From the NCBI GenBank assembly GCA_033239525.1, contig BSYO01000015.1, positions 17,855,713-17,919,712 of the forward strand: a stretch of 64,000 bases of DNA, written 5' to 3'. The DNA comes from Nepenthes gracilis (lineage: Eukaryota > Streptophyta > Magnoliopsida > Caryophyllales > Nepenthaceae). The position numbers were made by a program, and so were the translations under genes. Below are positions 61,101 through 64,000 of the stretch, one piece after another; within the stretch, counting starts at the first letter, position 1, and every line of letters starts with the position of its first letter. Below the pieces are notes generated by a model. It was given only the letters and a program-made list of their open reading frames with translations, had not been told where the DNA came from and ran no database searches.

Positions 61101-62100
61101 TTCTATTAACTGCTTTGGATTGTTTGCATTAGTTCAAAATTGTTTTTTTTTAAACCCCCAAAATTACTGCTGGCAGAAGCTATAAATTATAGAATTTCCC
61201 AAACTTTTTAATAGCCCACTAATATAACAATTTTCCCATGTCTGATCAAAGGCTGTAACCAGACGACTTCTATGGGCATTTTTGTGGCCTCATCACTCGA
61301 TCAGCTAACAATTTTAGGCAACTGAATACATGTACAAGTGCAACCGCAGACAAGATTTTTCATGTCAAGATTCAGATTCTTATTATAATAAACAAATATG
61401 CGTAGCTTTGAAAATTTTTTGGCCTGCTGTGACACCAAAGTAGCTAATGCATACTGATTGCTTGTTATGAAGTCTTGGGATCTTTTACCACTTTGTGGTT
61501 GGCTAGATGGGTATAGCCTCAGCTGAGTTGTTCTTAATCATCCATCTGCAAGTCTTAGATGCACTCATTACTGAAAGTACTTTTTATCTCCCTATTGACA
61601 TTAAGCTTATAGATGGGGATCATGTACGATGCCATCTTCCATATTTTTCGAAGTTCTTTTTCCTTTTCACCAAGACTTGTGCCATGTGGTTGCCTTTCTG
61701 TATTCATTACTTTAGAAATCAAATAAACAAGTCGGCATAGTAGATTTAAGGCTTGCCCTTTGTTCCTTACTCAGGACTAGATTATCCTATAATGGGCTTA
61801 ACTATATATTGCCTTCTTTGACCCATTATTAGCTTTTGTTTTCCATTGACTTCTTTTACATGCTTGTCTTTACAGCAATCCAAATTCCTCGGTTAAAGCA
61901 AAAAGCAGCCCTTTAGTAATCTCAGTCAAGCTGTGTTGTTTTGTGCTTGTAAGGAGTTATAATCTCTCTTTTGACTTCCGATATAAATATTGACAGGTTC
62001 CAAAGCTTCTATTACATAGGTTATTCCCCAATGCTCGTTATTCTATATGGATGGATGGGAAACTTGAGCTTGTTGTGGATCCATATCAAATTCTTGAAAG
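57643..62100 (+). CDS. MUCI70: MUCI70-like DUF616 glycosyltransferase (TOD1/MUCI70 family), 5' part
   Basis: MUCI70 is a Golgi type II membrane protein needed for pectin (rhamnogalacturonan) and mucilage formation in Arabidopsis; it is a putative glycosyltransferase (DUF616). Exons: 57643-57907, 59111-59308, 59427-59637, 59789-59898, 59980-60179 and 61997-62100. All have GT-AG borders and consistent phases and give 362 complete codons. The protein starts MTGGSLGLRSASYGS, has a proline-rich stretch (residues 32-36) and basic residues, and one membrane anchor (about 67-86, after KFAGRKK). A stem follows, then conserved CPVCYLPVEEA (about 155-165), FGGSDFGGYP, DMEQCRGIVVASAIFG, VCFYMFLDEET and PNARYSIWMDGKLELVVDPY. 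The start is the ATG of the family-typical MTGGSLG. The remaining roughly 200 codons lie beyond the window. The first intron holds a T run of about 32 (58085-58112). Confidence 0.93.
61011..61200. repeat. MITE-like repeat copy in a MUCI70 intron
   Basis: Begins GGCCTGTTTAGCATTGCTTTTG and resembles the repeat at about 12138-12400, sharing GAAAACTGATTGA and a following A/T pattern. It lies in the intron 60180-61996. Identity is modest, so this is tentative. Confidence 0.35.
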
Positions 62101-64000
62101 GTGATTTGTGATTTTCTTTTTCATTTTCCTATATAAATGTATCATTGTCAGTAAGGTTTAATTTTGGAACATTTTAAGCCTAAATTCTTAAAGAACTTCA
62201 GGAAATGGTTTTTGCTGTGAGCTTCTGCATTAGTGTCTAAGCCATTTTTGGTATGTCATAATCCAGATCCATCAGGGAAGGGGAGAAATCTAATTGAGAT
62301 ATCATGTATATTGGTGCGTGAAAAATCAGCTGTCATTTGATTTTTGAAGCTCTGGTTCCTTCTTTTTTTCTTTAAATATTTGCCTGCCATTCCTTTTTTT
62401 TCCTGCTGTTTTTGGGAATTTGATGTTGACAACTCTGTTCTGCCTAGCCTCATTTTGAGTTCTGATCATGCTTAATGCTTTCTAGAACATAAGCAGGAAC
62501 ATTGGAGGGCCATTTTTTTTCTCCTATGTCATGTTATGCAATTGCTCATCAGGTTCTTCTGGATACAAATTTTCTGAAATATTTTTTTGGCTGTTTTCAT
62601 GAGTTAGTATCAAAATCTATTTACTGGCTAATCTTTCCTCAAACTACTATGTGATTGCCATTTTTTGTCATAATTATAATTGTCAGAGCTAGTTTTACTC
62701 TTTTTTTCTTCTTTCACAAGCCACAACCTGTCCTATTACCTTGTGTCATTGTGGTTAAGAAGCGAACAGAGAACTCCTCTTCCTGAATTAGGCAGGGTAT
62801 ATAAAACTTCTATTTGGATCTGATCCTTTCTAGATCATGACATTTTTCATTCATTTTCAGAAGATTTATTTCTTCAATTGTTGCTTCATTATGTTATGTA
62901 AAAATGTTGTCTAATTATTCAGTGTGCTTGTTAATGAAATGTTATGCGGGTTTTAGTTTGATTGCCTTCCTTGACCACCTTCTCATTATGACTTATAATT
63001 ATGCTTGGATGTGGAAGAACTTGGAAAACCGACTTATTTATAATGGGTTTAGAGTGTATCAACAATATGCCTGTAAATTAAGTTTGCACTGCAGTGCTGT
63101 TTGGGAGGGAGTTCTATTGTCCTAGATATATGCCCTTCATTGTTCATTTCAACAATGAGAAACACTTGGTTCTGAATTCCTGATCTTCTTCTTCTCATAA
63201 TTTAAGAATTTATATAGACTGATCAGTAAGTAAATTCATAACCAGCCCTAGCAGGGTTTAACCTTGGATTTCATATGGAAGACTTTGTATGGTCAATCGT
63301 GATGCTCTGAATCTTCTATAGGATCAAAATCTCAAAAACAGGGACTAACTTCATTATTTGACCTGCAAATTCTTTAAAATTCTTGTATCTACAGGATTCT
63401 TTTGCCAAATATTTTAGAAAAACTATCAGATCCATTGTTCTTATGCTCATCTGTGCTAATCCGTTAGGCTTTATAGATCTTGAATGCTTTCTGTCATCAT
63501 CCAACCCTACATAACAAGAGATAACAAGGAAAGGTGAAAGAAGCAAATAATTACCTCCCAAGTGAGCTAATGTTTGCAGCTTTCTTGTTGTGAGGGGATA
63601 TGCCATGCTATGATCTGTAGCCCAATCATTTCTTTTCATCTAAGTGACATGCCCTTCTTGTAAAGGTATATAATATTGGCCATATTTCACCCTGTCACCT
63701 TTCCTAAACTAACGGAATATCTTTGTTACTTTTACCACAGAGAGACTAGTCAGAGGGGTCGAAGCAAATTTTAAGTTTCCTGCATTTACTATATTGCATG
63801 AATTTCAGAATACAAGTTTATCGACTCTGAAAAGATTGATCCATCTAATTTCGCACATACTTTAGAAAGGTTATGGAACCCAAGCTTTTATCCTAGATTT
63901 CCTTCTCACAGGTCAGAAATTTAAATTGCTGTTCATGGCAGCTTATTTGTACAGAATCTAAAGCTATATTACCAGGGCTGATCCTATTTGATTCTGCTTT
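62101..64000 (+). other. MUCI70 intron running off the window
   Basis: After the donor GAAAG|GTGATTTG at 62100 I cannot find the next conserved exon (the FLWRKNATFAIS-like segment). A CAG|GTTCTTCTGGATAC near 62551 is a weak candidate whose translation does not match. The stretch is T-rich intron sequence with no other gene visible. Confidence 0.55.

Noticed and set aside
62551..62600. MUCI70 exon 7 candidate starting after a CAG near 62550
   Set aside because: The translation (FFWIQIF) stops matching the family's FLWRKN-type segment and has no donor in frame.

Overview
This is nuclear DNA of a flowering plant, most likely a woody eudicot. The reasons are spliced genes with GT-AG introns, proteins of plant-only families, AT-rich intergenic DNA, plant LTR retrotransposons and a nuclear-type tRNA-Phe gene. 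I cannot name the species. Four protein-coding genes can be supported. (1) A LEUNIG-like co-repressor lies on the minus strand at 1377-7428, with eight exons visible and its WD40 part off the left edge. (2) A small three-helix membrane protein of unknown function lies on the minus strand; its exons at 20754-21184 and 11010-11106 are separated by an intron of about 9.6 kb. (3) A complete SMG7-like (SMG7L) gene of five coding exons and 921 codons lies on the minus strand at 24705-29606. (4) The first six exons of a MUCI70-type DUF616 glycosyltransferase lie on the plus strand at 57643-62100; the gene runs off the right edge.

Transposable elements make up much of the rest. A solo LTR sits in a LEUNIG-like intron (2959-4190). 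A second solo LTR with a perfect 5-bp target duplication sits upstream of that gene (9044-10123). A relative of it (22390-24543), swollen by a tandem array, ends 162 bp from the SMG7L stop codon. An old, AT-drifted Tat-lineage Ty3/Gypsy element without a recognisable integrase fills the giant intron of the small membrane-protein gene (about 12531-20560). A structurally complete, GC-rich Tat-lineage element of 12.0 kb lies at 34456-46463, with paired LTRs and perfect GTTCC target duplications, but its reading frames are shredded. Both Tat elements carry a broken additional reading frame on the opposite strand. Smaller elements are a 463-bp inverted-repeat element (48028-48490) and a 552-bp candidate TRIM (52687-53238) with very short LTRs, a tRNA-Met-type primer site and a polypurine tract.

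A tRNA-Phe(GAA) gene lies in a tandemly duplicated block (about 54020-55225) whose second copy has lost a functional tRNA. The gene order MUCI70 / small membrane protein / SMG7L recalls the Arabidopsis At1g28240-At1g28260 interval. If so, this is a conserved gene block stretched by retrotransposon insertion. I found no bacterial, organellar, CRISPR or gene-cluster features, and no clearly new functional system. The most notable structures are the TRIM, the antisense frames in both Tat elements, the tandem array inside an LTR, and the retroelement-filled intron.
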